Positions 8,382-18,247 of a stretch of 46,911 bases of DNA are shown here, in pieces. A model generated the notes under the pieces. The model did no database searches. It was not told the origin of the DNA and saw only the letters and a program-made list of their open reading frames with translations. The position numbers were made by a program, and so were the translations under genes. Within the stretch, counting starts at the first letter, position 1, and every line of letters begins with the position of its first letter. The stretch is from Alphaproteobacteria bacterium (GTDB taxonomy: Bacteria > Pseudomonadota > Alphaproteobacteria > Geminicoccales > Geminicoccaceae): NCBI GenBank assembly GCA_026990035.1, contig JALSIM010000035.1, forward strand, positions 1 to 46,911. Direction: 5' to 3'.

Positions 8382-10064
8382 ATGGCCTCCTACCAGTATG
8401 TTTTCGTGATGAACGACCTGTCGAAGAGCCATCCCGGCGGCAGGAAGATCCTGGAGCATGTGACCCTGGCGTTCCTGCCGGGGGCCAAGATCGGGGTCCT
8501 CGGGGTCAACGGGGCCGGCAAGTCCACCCTGCTCAGGATCATGGCCGGGATCGACCAGGAATTCACCGGCGAGGCCCGGGCCGCGGAAGGGATCCGGATC
8601 GGCCTGCTGGAACAGGAACCCCGGCTCGACCCGGACAAGGACGTGCTCGGCAACGTCACCGAGGGGGTCGCGGAGATCCGGGCCCTTCTCGACCGTTTCA
8701 ACGAGGTCTCGATGCGCTTCGGCGATCCCCTCGAAGAGGCCGAGATGGAAGCGCTGATGGCCGAACAGGCGTCGCTCCAGGAAAGGCTCGATGCGGTCGA
8801 CGGCTGGGAGATCGACCGGACGATCGAGATGGCCATGGACGCCCTGCGCTGCCCGCCGCCGGAGACGCCGGTGACCACGCTCTCGGGGGGCGAGCGTCGC
8901 CGTGTCGCCCTGTGCCGCCTCCTCCTCTCCCGCCCCGATCTGCTGCTGCTCGACGAGCCCACCAACCATCTCGATGCCGAAAGCGTCGCCTGGCTCGAGC
9001 GCTTTCTCGCCGAGTATCCCGGCACGGTGGTGGCGGTGACCCACGACCGCTACTTTCTCGACAATGTCGCCGGCTGGATCCTGGAGCTGGACCGCGGCCG
9101 CGCCCGTCCCTTCGAGGGCAACTATTCCGCCTGGCTCGAACACAGACGCCGCCGCCTCGAACAGGAGGAGCGCGAGGAACGGGCCCGTCAGCGGGTCCTC
9201 GCCCGCGAGGCCGAGTGGATCGCGGCCTCGCCCCGCGCCCGCCAGGCCAAGGCCAAGGCCCGCATCACCGCCTACGAACAGCTCCTGCGCGAGGCCCGCG
9301 AACGACCTCCCGGCAGCGCCCAGATCGTCATCCCCCCCGGTCCCCGCCTCGGTGATCTGGTGGTCGAGGCCCGGGGGCTGCGCAAGGGCTACGGCGATCG
9401 CCTGCTGATCGACGGCCTCGACTTCAGCCTGCCGCCGGGCGGCATCGTCGGCGTGATCGGCCCCAACGGCGCCGGCAAGACCACCCTCTTCCGCATGATC
9501 GTCGGCGAGGAGCGTCCCGACGAAGGGACCATCCGCATCGGCGACACCGTGCGCCTCGGCTACGTCGATCAATCGCGCGACGCCCTCGATCCCGAGAAGA
9601 CCGTCTGGGAGGAGATCTCCGAGGGGCTGGACCGCATCCAGCTCGGCAAGCACGACATGGCCAGCCGCGCCTACGTCGCGGCCTTCAACTTCCGCGGCGC
9701 CGATCAGCAGAAGAAGGTGGGACAGCTTTCCGGCGGCGAGCGCAATCGTGTCCATCTCGCCAAGCTTCTGAAATCGGGTGCCAATCTGATCCTGCTCGAC
9801 GAACCGACCAACGATCTCGACGTCGACACCCTGCGGGCGCTGGAGGACGCCCTCGTCGCCTTCGCCGGCTGCGCCGTGATCATCTCCCACGATCGCTGGT
9901 TCCTCGACCGGGTGGCCACCCACATCCTCGCCTTCGAGGGCGATTCCCGGGTCGTCTGGTTCGAGGGCAACTACCAGGACTACGAGGCCGATCGGCGGCG
10001 GCGGCTCGGTCGGGACGCCGACCGGCCCCACCGCATCCGCTACAAGCGCCTCAAGGTGGCGTGA
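8382..10064 (+). CDS. ettA: Energy-dependent translational throttle protein EttA (ABC-F)
   Basis: EttA is a soluble ABC-F ATPase that binds the ribosomal E site and gates entry into elongation according to the ATP/ADP ratio. The 560-residue product (E. coli EttA is 555) has two ABC cassettes: Walker A GVNGAGKST at 41-49 with LSGGERRRVAL and LLLLDEPTNHLD, then GPNGAGKTTL with LSGGERNRVHL and LILLDEPTNDLD. Between them is the charged helical arm, with the family-typical LARE-WIAASPRARQAKAKARI segment. The N terminus MASYQYVFVMNDLSKSHPGG fits EttA rather than Uup or YheS, and selects the ATG at 8382 (GGACGG upstream) over the open frame from 8235. Confidence 0.95.
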   Translation: MASYQYVFVMNDLSKSHPGGRKILEHVTLAFLPGAKIGVLGVNGAGKSTLLRIMAGIDQEFTGEARAAEGIRIGLLEQEPRLDPDKDVLGNVTEGVAEIRALLDRFNEVSMRFGDPLEEAEMEALMAEQASLQERLDAVDGWEIDRTIEMAMDALRCPPPETPVTTLSGGERRRVALCRLLLSRPDLLLLDEPTNHLDAESVAWLERFLAEYPGTVVAVTHDRYFLDNVAGWILELDRGRARPFEGNYSAWLEHRRRRLEQEEREERARQRVLAREAEWIAASPRARQAKAKARITAYEQLLREARERPPGSAQIVIPPGPRLGDLVVEARGLRKGYGDRLLIDGLDFSLPPGGIVGVIGPNGAGKTTLFRMIVGEERPDEGTIRIGDTVRLGYVDQSRDALDPEKTVWEEISEGLDRIQLGKHDMASRAYVAAFNFRGADQQKKVGQLSGGERNRVHLAKLLKSGANLILLDEPTNDLDVDTLRALEDALVAFAGCAVIISHDRWFLDRVATHILAFEGDSRVVWFEGNYQDYEADRRRRLGRDADRPHRIRYKRLKVA

Positions 10065-10115
10065 GATGGCCAGCCGCGGCTCCGCCCCGCGCCGGGACCG
10101 GTGGCGAGGGCGGGG

Positions 10116-11900
10116 ATGAACGAGACCGGAGCGAGCGATCTCCTCACCGCCACCGTGATCCTGCTCGGGGCCGGGGTCACCGGGCTCGTCCTGTTCCGCC
10201 GCCTGGGCTTCGGTTCCGTGCTGGGGCTGCTGGTGGTGGGGATGGTGGTGGGGCCGCACGGGCTCGGGCTCGCCGTCGCCGGCACCGAGCTCAAGGGGGT
10301 GGCCGAGATCGGGGTCGTGTTCCTCCTTTTCCTGATCGGCCTCGAGATGCAGCCCGAGGCCCTGTGGGGCATGCGCCGGGCGGTGTTCGGGCTCGGCGGG
10401 CTGCAGGTGCTGGTCACCGGCAGTCTGCTGGCGGCGGTATCCTTCGCCGCCGGCCAGCCGGCGGCGGCGGCTTTCATCCTGGGGTTCGGCCTCGCCCTCT
10501 CTTCCACCGCCATGTGCGTGCAGATGATGGAAGAGCGGGGCGAACTCTATACCGACTGGGGCCGGCGTTCCTTCGCCATCCTCCTCTTCCAGGACCTCGC
10601 CATCATTCCCCTGCTGGCGCTGGTCCCGCTACTGGCGGGCGGCGGGCTGGCGACCGATCCGGGCGCCTTCCTGCTGCGTCTGGTGATGGTCTCCCTGGCG
10701 CTGCTGCTGGTCTTTCTCGCCGGACGCTACGTGCTGCCCTGGGCTCTCGATCTCGTCGCCCGCCAGCGCAACATGGAGGCCTTCACCGGTCTCGCGATCC
10801 TCGCCGTGGTGATGGCCGCCTGGGCGATGCATCTGGCCGGTCTGTCGATGGCCCTCGGCGCCTTCCTGATGGGGCTCCTCCTTTCCCGCAGCCGCTACCA
10901 TTACCAGCTCGAAGCCGAGGTGGCGCCCTTCAAGGGGCTGCTCCTGGGTCTGTTCTTCATCGATGTCGGCACCAGCATCGACCTCGCCGCCATTCTGGAG
11001 GATCTCCCGCGGCTGGTGCCGCTGCTGGTGATGCTGCTGCTGCTCAAGGCCGGGGTGATCTTCCTGCTCGCCCGCCTGTTCCGGCTCGACCGGGCAGGGG
11101 CGCTGCGCAGCGCCCTGCTCCTTTCCCAGGGAGGCGAATTCGGTTTCGTGCTGTTCGGCGCCGCCCTCGCCCGCGGCGTCCTGGATGACGAGACCTACGG
11201 GCTCGCGATTCTGCTGATCTCCACCTCGATGATGGTCTCGCCCCTGCTCCACCGCCTCGGCGATCGCCTCGCCGCCCGCCTGCAACCGCCCCAGCCGCTG
11301 CCCACCGTCGAACAGATGGTGGCGGAGATGGACACCCACGCGGTGATCTGCGGCTACGGGCGGGTCGGCGGTACCGTGGGGATGATGCTGGAGAGCCTGG
11401 AGATTCCCTTCGTCGCCATCGATCAGGATCCGGTACGGGTGGAGGCGGGACGCCGCATCGGCAAGAAGATCCTCTACGGCAACGCCACCGACCCCAAGGT
11501 CCTCAAGCTCGCCGGCGTCGGTCGGGCCGGGCTCGTCCTGGTGACCATCGACAATCCCGCGGTGGCCGAACGGGTGGTCGCCGCGGTCCGCAATTTCTTC
11601 CCCGACATTCCCGTCGTCGCCCGGGCCCGCGATCTCGAAATGCGGGATCGGATGCTGGCCGCCGGGGTCAGCGAGGCGGTACCGGAGGCGGTCGAGCTCG
11701 CCATCACCCTCGGCGCGGTGGCACTCCGCCACATGGGGGTCGCCGAAGCCGATGCCCGCGACATCGCCGACATGCTCCGCCGCCGGGCCTTCGCCGCCCT
11801 TCGCAGCCACCCGAGCCTGGCCCGGCCTTCGGAAGCCGCGAGCCGCGCCGGGGGCGAACCGGCCGGCCGAACCGCGGCCGAAGGGACGCGGCGGGGATGA
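10116..11900 (+). CDS. Kef-type K+/H+ antiporter (CPA2) with TrkA-N domain
   Basis: A monovalent cation:proton antiporter of the inner membrane, likely exporting K+ or balancing cytoplasmic pH. The 594-residue protein has about 12 hydrophobic segments in the first 390 residues, with the family motifs FLLFLIGLEMQPEALW, LALSSTAM and LLSQGGEFGFVLFG, then a Rossmann RCK/TrkA-N domain whose NAD-binding loop is GYGRVG at 413-418. This matches KefB/KefC/YbaL-type transporters. ATG at 10116 is preceded by GAGGGCGGGG; GTG at 10101 is an alternative. The stop overlaps the start of the next gene, a K+ channel, as ATGA, implying joint expression and a shared K+ role. A KefF/KefG partner is not seen. Confidence 0.85.
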   Translation: MNETGASDLLTATVILLGAGVTGLVLFRRLGFGSVLGLLVVGMVVGPHGLGLAVAGTELKGVAEIGVVFLLFLIGLEMQPEALWGMRRAVFGLGGLQVLVTGSLLAAVSFAAGQPAAAAFILGFGLALSSTAMCVQMMEERGELYTDWGRRSFAILLFQDLAIIPLLALVPLLAGGGLATDPGAFLLRLVMVSLALLLVFLAGRYVLPWALDLVARQRNMEAFTGLAILAVVMAAWAMHLAGLSMALGAFLMGLLLSRSRYHYQLEAEVAPFKGLLLGLFFIDVGTSIDLAAILEDLPRLVPLLVMLLLLKAGVIFLLARLFRLDRAGALRSALLLSQGGEFGFVLFGAALARGVLDDETYGLAILLISTSMMVSPLLHRLGDRLAARLQPPQPLPTVEQMVAEMDTHAVICGYGRVGGTVGMMLESLEIPFVAIDQDPVRVEAGRRIGKKILYGNATDPKVLKLAGVGRAGLVLVTIDNPAVAERVVAAVRNFFPDIPVVARARDLEMRDRMLAAGVSEAVPEAVELAITLGAVALRHMGVAEADARDIADMLRRRAFAALRSHPSLARPSEAASRAGGEPAGRTAAEGTRRG

Positions 11901-13093
11901 GCGGCGCGGGAAGCGCCGGGGCGGCCGGGCGACCTCCGGGGCTGCGGGCCCGGGTGTTCGAGATCCTGGTCGACGACGACGGCGAAGAGGGCACGCTCGG
12001 CTACTGGCTCCGACGCCTTCTCGTGCTGCTCATTCTGGTGAGTGTCGCGGGAACGGCGATCGAGAGCATGCCGCGGATTCCGCCCCTGTTGCGGGCGCTT
12101 CTGGGCGATCTCGAGATCCTCGTGGTGACCGTGTTCTCCGTCGAGTACCTGGCCCGCCTCTGGGCGATCGTCGAGGATCGCGGAAGCCGCTACTGCCATC
12201 CCCTGTGGGGACGGCTCCGCTACGCCGTGACGCCGGCGGCGCTGATCGATCTGATCGCCGTCCTGCCCTTCTATCTGAGCCTTCTCTCGCCGGGCAGCCT
12301 CGTCGTCCTGCGGCTCCTCCGGGTGTTGCGGATCCTCAAGCTCGTGCGCTATTCGCGCACCCTCTCCATCTTCGAGGTGGTGCTCATCAACGAGCGCCAT
12401 GCGCTGGGGCTGGCGCTCGGGGTGATGGGCGTGCTGCTGCTGATCTCGGCGAGCCTGATGCACGCCATCGAGGGAACGGTGCAGCCCGAGGCCTTCGGTT
12501 CGATTCCGGCGGCCATGTGGTGGTCGGTGGTGACCCTGACCACGGTCGGCTACGGCGATGTGGTGCCGGCCACCGCCGTCGGTCGCATGGTGGCGGCCTT
12601 CGTCGCCATGCTGGGCATCGGGATGTTCGCGCTGCCCACCGCCATCCTCGGGGCCGGGCTGATGCAGGAGCTCCAGAAGCGCAACTTCGCGACGGCCGCG
12701 GCCCTGGTCGCCCGGGTCCCGATCTTCCGCCATCTCGCCTCCCACCAGCTCGCCGAGCTCGCCGGCCTGCTGAAGCCGAGGGAGCTCCCGGCCGGCTACA
12801 CGCTCATCCGCCGCGGCGAACGCGGCGACGCCATGTATTTCCTGGTCGAAGGGGAGGTCCTGGTGCGTCGCGGCCGGCGCCATCGCACCCTGCGCTCCGG
12901 CGCCTTCTTCGGCGAACTCGCCCTGCTCGAGGGGCGCCCCCGTCGGGCGACGGTGGTGACCGTCACGCCCTGCCGCCTGCTCGAGCTGCAGGCCCGCGAC
13001 TTCCATCGTCTGCTGGCCGGCGACAGCGAGCTCCGCGAACGCATCCTCGCCGAGGCCCGCGAGCGTTCCGCGGCGCTCGAGGCCGGGGCCTGA
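11897..13093 (+). CDS. 6-TM voltage-gated-type K+ channel with cNMP-binding domain
   Basis: The 398-residue protein has six transmembrane helices, an S4-like helix with arginines or lysine at every third position (LRLLRVLRILKLVRYSR), the K+ selectivity filter TTVGYGD at 215-221, and a C-terminal cyclic-nucleotide-binding domain (about 265-385) with a phosphate-binding cassette FFGELALLEGRPRRAT at 337-352. This is the architecture of the MloK1 channel of Mesorhizobium. It sits in the inner membrane and probably opens on cAMP or cGMP binding (family inference). Its ATG overlaps the antiporter stop. It converges on gltA with 37 bases between. Confidence 0.9.
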   Translation: MSGAGSAGAAGRPPGLRARVFEILVDDDGEEGTLGYWLRRLLVLLILVSVAGTAIESMPRIPPLLRALLGDLEILVVTVFSVEYLARLWAIVEDRGSRYCHPLWGRLRYAVTPAALIDLIAVLPFYLSLLSPGSLVVLRLLRVLRILKLVRYSRTLSIFEVVLINERHALGLALGVMGVLLLISASLMHAIEGTVQPEAFGSIPAAMWWSVVTLTTVGYGDVVPATAVGRMVAAFVAMLGIGMFALPTAILGAGLMQELQKRNFATAAALVARVPIFRHLASHQLAELAGLLKPRELPAGYTLIRRGERGDAMYFLVEGEVLVRRGRRHRTLRSGAFFGELALLEGRPRRATVVTVTPCRLLELQARDFHRLLAGDSELRERILAEARERSAALEAGA

Positions 13094-13130
13094 AACGCGT
13101 CGTCCGGCGGGCCGGCAGCCCGGCGGTGCC

Positions 13131-14429
13131 TCAGGGACGCTCCTCCAGCGGCACGAAGCGCCGTTCGGCTGGGCCCACGTAGAGCTGGCGGGGCCGGCCG
13201 ATCTTCTGCTCGGGATCGAGCATCATCTCGTTCCACTGCGCCATCCAGCCGACGGTGCGGGCGAGGGCGAAAATGGCGGTGAACATCTTGGTCGGAATGC
13301 CCATCGCTTCGAGAATGATCCCCGAGTAGAAATCGACGTTGGGGAACAGCTTGCGTTCCTGGAAATACTCGTCCTCGAGGGCGATTTTCTCGAGTTTCTT
13401 GGCGATCTCCAGTTTCGGGTTGTTCTTCTGGCCGAGGGTCGCCAGCACCTCGTCGGCACTCTGCTTGAGCACTGCCGCCCGGGGATCGTAGTTCTTGTAG
13501 ACGCGATGGCCGAAGCCCATCAGCCGGAAAGGATCGTTCTTGTCCTTGGCGCGGGCGATGAACTCGGGGATCCGGTCGACGGTGCCGATTTCGTCGAGCA
13601 TCAGGACCACCGCTTCGTTGGCGCCGCCGTGGGCGGGCCCCCAGAGGGAAGCGATGCCGGCGGCGATCGCGGCGTAGGGGCTGGCCCCGGTCGAGCCCAC
13701 GAGGCGTACCGTCGAGGTCGAGGCGTTCTGCTCGTGGTCGGCATGGAGGATGAAGATCCGGTCGAGCGCCTTGGCGAGGACCGGATCGACCCGGAACTCC
13801 TCGCAGGGCGTGGCGAACATCATGTGGATGAAATTCTCGGCGTAGCCCAGATCGTTGCGCGGATAGATGAAGGGCTGGCCGATCGAATACTTGTACGCCC
13901 AGGCGGCGATGGTCGGCATCTTGGCGATCATGCGATAGGTCGCGATCATCCGGTGATGCGGATCCTCGACGTCGAGATCCTCGTGATAGAAGGCGCTGAG
14001 CGCCCCGACCACGGCGATCATCAGGGCCATGGGATGGGCGTCGCGGCGGAAGCCGCGGAACAGGAACTGCACCTGCTCGTGCAGCATCGTGTGGTAGGTG
14101 ATGTCGTGGATGAACTTGAGGCGCTGGGCGCCGGTGGGCAGCTCGCCGAAGAGGATGAGATAGGCGGTCTCCAGGAAATCGCTCTTCTCCGCCAGCTCCT
14201 CGATCCGGTAGCCGCGATAGAGGAGGATGCCGGCATCGCCGTCGATGTAGGTGATCGCGGAGCGACAGCTCGCCGTGGAGGTGAAGCCCGGATCGTAGGT
14301 GAACATGCCGGTCTGGGCGTAGAGCCGGCGCACGTCCATCACCCGCGGGCCGAGGGTGCCGTCGTGGAGGGGGAGCTCGGCCTCGATGCCGCCGGGACCG
14401 CTCAGTCGCACGCTGTTGGTATCGCTCAT
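13131..14429 (-). CDS. gltA: Citrate synthase
   Basis: Condenses acetyl-CoA and oxaloacetate to citrate, the entry step of the TCA cycle. The 432-residue length is that of the hexameric Gram-negative type II enzyme. Active-site residues are visible: H229 ([12 protein letters not shown]), H267 (GPAHGGANE), H308 ([14 protein letters not shown]) and D366 (NVDFYSG), matching the E. coli set. The ATG at 14429 has AGGAGA 6-7 bases upstream. A promoter-like pair lies at 14486-14514, overlapping the stop of gltX, so gltA is likely transcribed separately although gltX lies upstream on the same strand. Confidence 0.97.
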   Translation of the reverse strand: MSDTNSVRLSGPGGIEAELPLHDGTLGPRVMDVRRLYAQTGMFTYDPGFTSTASCRSAITYIDGDAGILLYRGYRIEELAEKSDFLETAYLILFGELPTGAQRLKFIHDITYHTMLHEQVQFLFRGFRRDAHPMALMIAVVGALSAFYHEDLDVEDPHHRMIATYRMIAKMPTIAAWAYKYSIGQPFIYPRNDLGYAENFIHMMFATPCEEFRVDPVLAKALDRIFILHADHEQNASTSTVRLVGSTGASPYAAIAAGIASLWGPAHGGANEAVVLMLDEIGTVDRIPEFIARAKDKNDPFRLMGFGHRVYKNYDPRAAVLKQSADEVLATLGQKNNPKLEIAKKLEKIALEDEYFQERKLFPNVDFYSGIILEAMGIPTKMFTAIFALARTVGWMAQWNEMMLDPEQKIGRPRQLYVGPAERRFVPLEERP

Positions 14430-14485
14430 CGGTGTCTCCTCTCGATGGACGGGGGCCGAGGCGGCGGCGTCACCGGCTTCGGCCG

Positions 14486-14514
14486 ACCTTAGCCGCGCTG
14501 CAGCATCCCATCAA
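14486..14514 (-). promoter_or_regulatory. Putative sigma-70 promoter of gltA
   Basis: On the minus strand TTGATG (14514-14509) and TAAGGT (14491-14486) stand 17 bp apart, about 55 bases before the gltA start. The -35 element overlaps the gltX stop codon (14511-14513). The match is moderate. Confidence 0.4.
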
Positions 14515-15938
14515 TGGCTCTGCTGCACTGCGGGATTGCGGCCGCGTGCAGCATCCTCGATGCGGGCCAGGACTTCGTCGCGTCCCAGCACGCACATCAC
14601 TTCGAACAGACCCGGCGACACGGTCGTGCCGGTGAGTGCCGCGCGCAGCGGCTGCGCCAGCTTGCCGAAACCGAGGCCGAGTTCCTCGGCGAAGGCGCGG
14701 CAGGCGCTCTCCAGGGATTCCTCGTCCCAGCGCTGGAGGTGGACCAGTCGCCCGGCGAGCGCCTCCAGGTTCTTCCGCATCGCATCATCGAGCAGCCGGG
14801 CCGCCTTCGGGGTGAGGGGGAGGGGACGGGGAGCGACGTAGATGCGGGCGGCCTCGGCCAGCTCGACCAGGGTCCGGGCCCGCAGCTTGAGCCCGGCCAT
14901 CCCGGCCTCGAGCCGCCGCCGTCCCGCCTCGTCCACGCGGATGCCGGCGGCCTCGAGGCGCGGCAGGACGAGGCGCAGGAGTTCGGTGTCCGCCCGCTCC
15001 CGCAGATAATGGGCGTTGAGGGAAAGGAGCTTGTTCATGTCGAAGCGGGCCGGTGAACGACCGACGTCGCGGATGTCGAAATGACGGATCATCTCCTCGG
15101 TGGAGAGGATCTCCCGGTCGCCGAGCGACCAGCCGAGGCGGACCAGATAGTTGCGCATCGCCTCGGGCAGGATCCCCATCTCCCGGTATTCGGTCACGCT
15201 CAGGGCGCCGTGGCGCTTGGACAGCTTGGCACCGTCGGGACCGTGGATCAGGGGAATGTGGGCGAACGTCGGCACGTCCACCGCCATCGCCCGGTAGAGC
15301 TGGTACTGGCGGAAGGCGTTGGTGAGATGGTCGTCGCCCCGGATCACGTGGGTGATGCCCATGTCGTGATCGTCGACCACCACCGAGAGCATGTAGGTCG
15401 GCGTCCCGTCGCTCCGCAGGAGGATCATGTCGTCGAGCTGTGCGTTGGCGATCCGCACCGTCCCCTGCACCAGATCCTCGATCACCGTCTCGCCCTCGGT
15501 GGGCATCGCCAGCCGCACCACCGAGGGCCGATCGGGCGGCACGCTCGCCGGATCGCGCCCGCGACAGCGCCGGTCGTAGCGCACCGGTCGCTTCTCGGCC
15601 CGCGCCCTGGCTCGCATCTCCTCGAGCTCCTCCGGCGTGCACCAGCAGCGATAGGCCCGGCCTTCGGCGAGCAGCCGTTCGGCCACCTCGCGGTGGCGGT
15701 CGGCACGTGCCGACTGGAAGACGGGTGGCGCATCGGGCGAGAGCTCCAGCCACTCGAGCCCCTCGAAGATGGCCCGGATGGCGGCCTCGGTGGACCGCGC
15801 CCGATCGGTGTCCTCGATGCGCAGCAGGTAGCGGCCGCCGCAATGACGGGCGTAGAGCCAGTTGAACAGGGCGGTGCGGGCGCCACCGATATGCAGATAC
15901 CCCGTGGGTGACGGGGCGAAGCGCACAACGACACTCAT
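14511..15938 (-). CDS. gltX: Glutamyl-tRNA synthetase (first copy)
   Basis: Charges tRNA-Glu, and in organisms without GlnRS also tRNA-Gln, with glutamate. The 475-residue protein has the class I signatures: HIGG at 16-19 in [17 protein letters not shown] and KLSKR at 238-242, the normal GluRS form of KMSKS. Cys98 and Cys100 in YRCWCTPEE recall the zinc-binding region of bacterial GluRS. The ATG at 15938 is chosen because homology begins exactly there; the frame stays open upstream through comEC but encodes nothing recognisable. It diverges from comEC with a short spacer. A second, more divergent GluRS is at 20486. Confidence 0.96.
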   Translation of the reverse strand: MSVVVRFAPSPTGYLHIGGARTALFNWLYARHCGGRYLLRIEDTDRARSTEAAIRAIFEGLEWLELSPDAPPVFQSARADRHREVAERLLAEGRAYRCWCTPEELEEMRARARAEKRPVRYDRRCRGRDPASVPPDRPSVVRLAMPTEGETVIEDLVQGTVRIANAQLDDMILLRSDGTPTYMLSVVVDDHDMGITHVIRGDDHLTNAFRQYQLYRAMAVDVPTFAHIPLIHGPDGAKLSKRHGALSVTEYREMGILPEAMRNYLVRLGWSLGDREILSTEEMIRHFDIRDVGRSPARFDMNKLLSLNAHYLRERADTELLRLVLPRLEAAGIRVDEAGRRRLEAGMAGLKLRARTLVELAEAARIYVAPRPLPLTPKAARLLDDAMRKNLEALAGRLVHLQRWDEESLESACRAFAEELGLGFGKLAQPLRAALTGTTVSPGLFEVMCVLGRDEVLARIEDAARGRNPAVQQSH

Positions 15939-15967
15939 GGTTGATCCGATCGGACGGTTCTGATCAG

Positions 15968-18157
15968 ATGGGCGGGGATCCTCTAGCACAGGTGATGCCG
16001 ACTGTGCAGCCGTCCCCCTCCCCGTTGGGGCCAAGCGCCGCAGAACACCGGTTGGCCGGTCCGGGGCGCCGGGCCGTCCTCCTCGGCGGCCGCTGGCGGC
16101 GGGCGCTCGACGAGCTGCTGGCCGAACGCCATCGCTGGCTCCTCTGGGTGCCGGTCTTCGCGGCACTCGGTATCGGTTCCTATTTCGCTCTGCCGGTGGA
16201 ACCGCCGGCCTGGCTGATGCCCGGCCTGGCGGCTCTGGTACTGACGATGGCGGCCGTCGGGCCGGCGGGCCGCCGTTTGGGGATTCCCTGGGCGATCCAT
16301 CCGGCGACCGCCGTCCTCTTCCTGCTCGCCGGCTTCGCCCTCGCGCAATGGCGGACGGCGCAGGTGGCGGCACCGGTGATGCCCCGCGCCGGTGTGCAGA
16401 TGCTCGAGGGTCGGGTGGTGCTGGCGGAGCCGCGCGGCGACCGTCTCCGGCTGCTGCTCGAGGATCTGCGGATCGACGGCCTCGCCGAAGCGCGAACGCC
16501 GCATCGCCTGCGGATCAGCATGCGGCGGGGCGAGCCGGCGCTGCAGCCCGGCGATCGGGTACGCCTGCGGGCACGCGTCGAGCCGCCGCCGGGACCGAGC
16601 TGGCCGGGCGGCTTCGATTTCGCCCGCCGGGCCTGGTTCGAGCGGCTGGGCGGCATCGGTTTCGCGCTGGGTCCGGTGGAGCGGATTGCCCGGGGGCCGC
16701 CCAACGGTCTCGCCGAGCGGGTGGCGGCGCTGCGCCAGCGGGTCGCCGAGCGGGTGACCGATCTCCTGCCGGGGACCGCGGGTGGGGTCGCGGCGGCACT
16801 CCTGACCGGCCTGCGGGGCGGAGTGGAGGAGGAGGTCTGGAACGTGATGCAGGCTTCCGGCTTGGCCCATCTGCTGGCCATTTCCGGCCTCCACATGGGG
16901 CTCGTCGCCGGCACCCTGTTCCTCGCCGCGCGCTATCTCCTGAGCCTGTGGCCGACCTTGGCGCTGCGCGTCACCCCGCGCAAGGCGGCCGCCCTCTTCG
17001 CCCTGCTGGGTGCCGCCTTCTATCTGCTCCTGGCGGGAGCCCCGGTGCCGACCCGGCGGGCCTTCGTCATGGTCGGCCTCGCCCTGCTGGCGGTGATGCT
17101 CGACCGCAACCCCTTCTCCATGCGTCTCGTCGCCCTGGCCGCGCTGGTCGTCCTCGCCCTGCAGCCGGAAAGCCTGCTGTCGGTGTCCTTCCAGATGTCC
17201 TTCGCCGCGGTGATCGGGCTGGTCGCCTGGTTCGAGCGCCTGCCGGCACGGCCGGTGAACGAGGAACGGGCCGAACGCGGTGCCCTGTTCCCGATCCTCG
17301 ACTATCTGCGCATCGTCCTCGTCACCACCCTGATCGCCAGCCTCGTCACCCTCCCGTTCGCCGCCTATCACTTCCAGCGGGCGGCGAGCTACGGCGTGCT
17401 CGCCAATCTCCTCGCGGTGCCCCTCACCGCCTTCTGGATCATGCCGGTCGGGCTTCTCGGGCTGATCGCGATGCCGGTCGGGCTGGATGCGCTCTTCTTC
17501 CGGCTGATGGGAGCGGGGATCGAGCTGCTGCTCGCGGTGGCGCGGACGGTCGCGGGGCTGCCCGGCGCCAGCGTCGAGCTCGCCGCCTGGCCGGCGGCGG
17601 CGCTGCTGCTGTTCGTCGGCGGCGGGCTGTGGCTCGCGATATGGACCCGGCGCTGGCGGCTGCTGGGCCTGGCGCCGATGGTCGCCGGCGTCGGGCTCGG
17701 CCTGCTCGCCCGACCTCCCGACATCCTGGTTTCCCCCTGGCTCGAGCAGGTGGCGGTACGCCTCGAAGACGGCGAGGTCCGGCTTCGCGAGCAGCGTCGC
17801 GACCGCTATCTGCGGCGTGCCTGGCGACGGGCACTGGTGGCCGACCGCCTGCTGCCCTTTCCCGAACCCGGAGAAGGCCCCCGCGGCGGTCTCGCCTGCG
17901 ACCGCCTCGGCTGCGTCGTCACCCTGGACGGCCGGCGCATCGCCTTCGCCTTCGACGCCGGCGCCCTGCCCACCGATTGCCGTCGCGCCGATCTCCTGCT
18001 CACCGGCCTCTCCCGCTTCGACTGTCGGCAGCGGGCGCGGGTGATCGCCGGCGGCGAGCTTCGCCGCGCCCAAGGGCTCGCGATCCGGATCGAGGAGGAA
18101 GGGATCCGCGTCGAAACGGTGCGCGAGCGGCGCGGCGACCGGCCCTGGGTGCGCTGA
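15968..18157 (+). CDS. comEC: ComEC/Rec2-family DNA internalisation protein
   Basis: ComEC forms the inner-membrane channel for single-stranded DNA in natural transformation. The product (729 residues from the ATG at 15968) has an N-terminal hydrophobic region, a DUF4131-like OB domain (about 130-250), and a Competence domain of many membrane helices, with SGLHM at 306-310 and [12 protein letters not shown] later. The C-terminal part (about 600-729) corresponds to the metallo-hydrolase region but lacks an HxHxDH motif, so any nuclease domain is degenerate, as in several alphaproteobacteria. The start is uncertain: 15968 has no clear ribosome site, and ATG 15995 with AGGTG just before it is the alternative. 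The first bases lie close to the divergent gltX start. Confidence 0.85.
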   Translation: MGGDPLAQVMPTVQPSPSPLGPSAAEHRLAGPGRRAVLLGGRWRRALDELLAERHRWLLWVPVFAALGIGSYFALPVEPPAWLMPGLAALVLTMAAVGPAGRRLGIPWAIHPATAVLFLLAGFALAQWRTAQVAAPVMPRAGVQMLEGRVVLAEPRGDRLRLLLEDLRIDGLAEARTPHRLRISMRRGEPALQPGDRVRLRARVEPPPGPSWPGGFDFARRAWFERLGGIGFALGPVERIARGPPNGLAERVAALRQRVAERVTDLLPGTAGGVAAALLTGLRGGVEEEVWNVMQASGLAHLLAISGLHMGLVAGTLFLAARYLLSLWPTLALRVTPRKAAALFALLGAAFYLLLAGAPVPTRRAFVMVGLALLAVMLDRNPFSMRLVALAALVVLALQPESLLSVSFQMSFAAVIGLVAWFERLPARPVNEERAERGALFPILDYLRIVLVTTLIASLVTLPFAAYHFQRAASYGVLANLLAVPLTAFWIMPVGLLGLIAMPVGLDALFFRLMGAGIELLLAVARTVAGLPGASVELAAWPAAALLLFVGGGLWLAIWTRRWRLLGLAPMVAGVGLGLLARPPDILVSPWLEQVAVRLEDGEVRLREQRRDRYLRRAWRRALVADRLLPFPEPGEGPRGGLACDRLGCVVTLDGRRIAFAFDAGALPTDCRRADLLLTGLSRFDCRQRARVIAGGELRRAQGLAIRIEEEGIRVETVRERRGDRPWVR

Positions 18158-18247
18158 GGGCGGTGGCAGGAACGGCTTGCGCAGATTTCAACCTGTAGTT
18201 AAACATCCATCGAACCCGTACGTATCTCGAGCGGAGTCGGGGCGAGC

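Noticed and set aside
13094-13130. Terminator between the K+ channel gene and gltA
   Set aside because: The GC-rich sequence gives only a 4-5 bp stem with no T-run; too weak to annotate.
18158-18247. CtrA box before the copolymerase gene (single TTAA near 18198)
   Set aside because: Only one half-site is present; the second half at the required spacing is missing.
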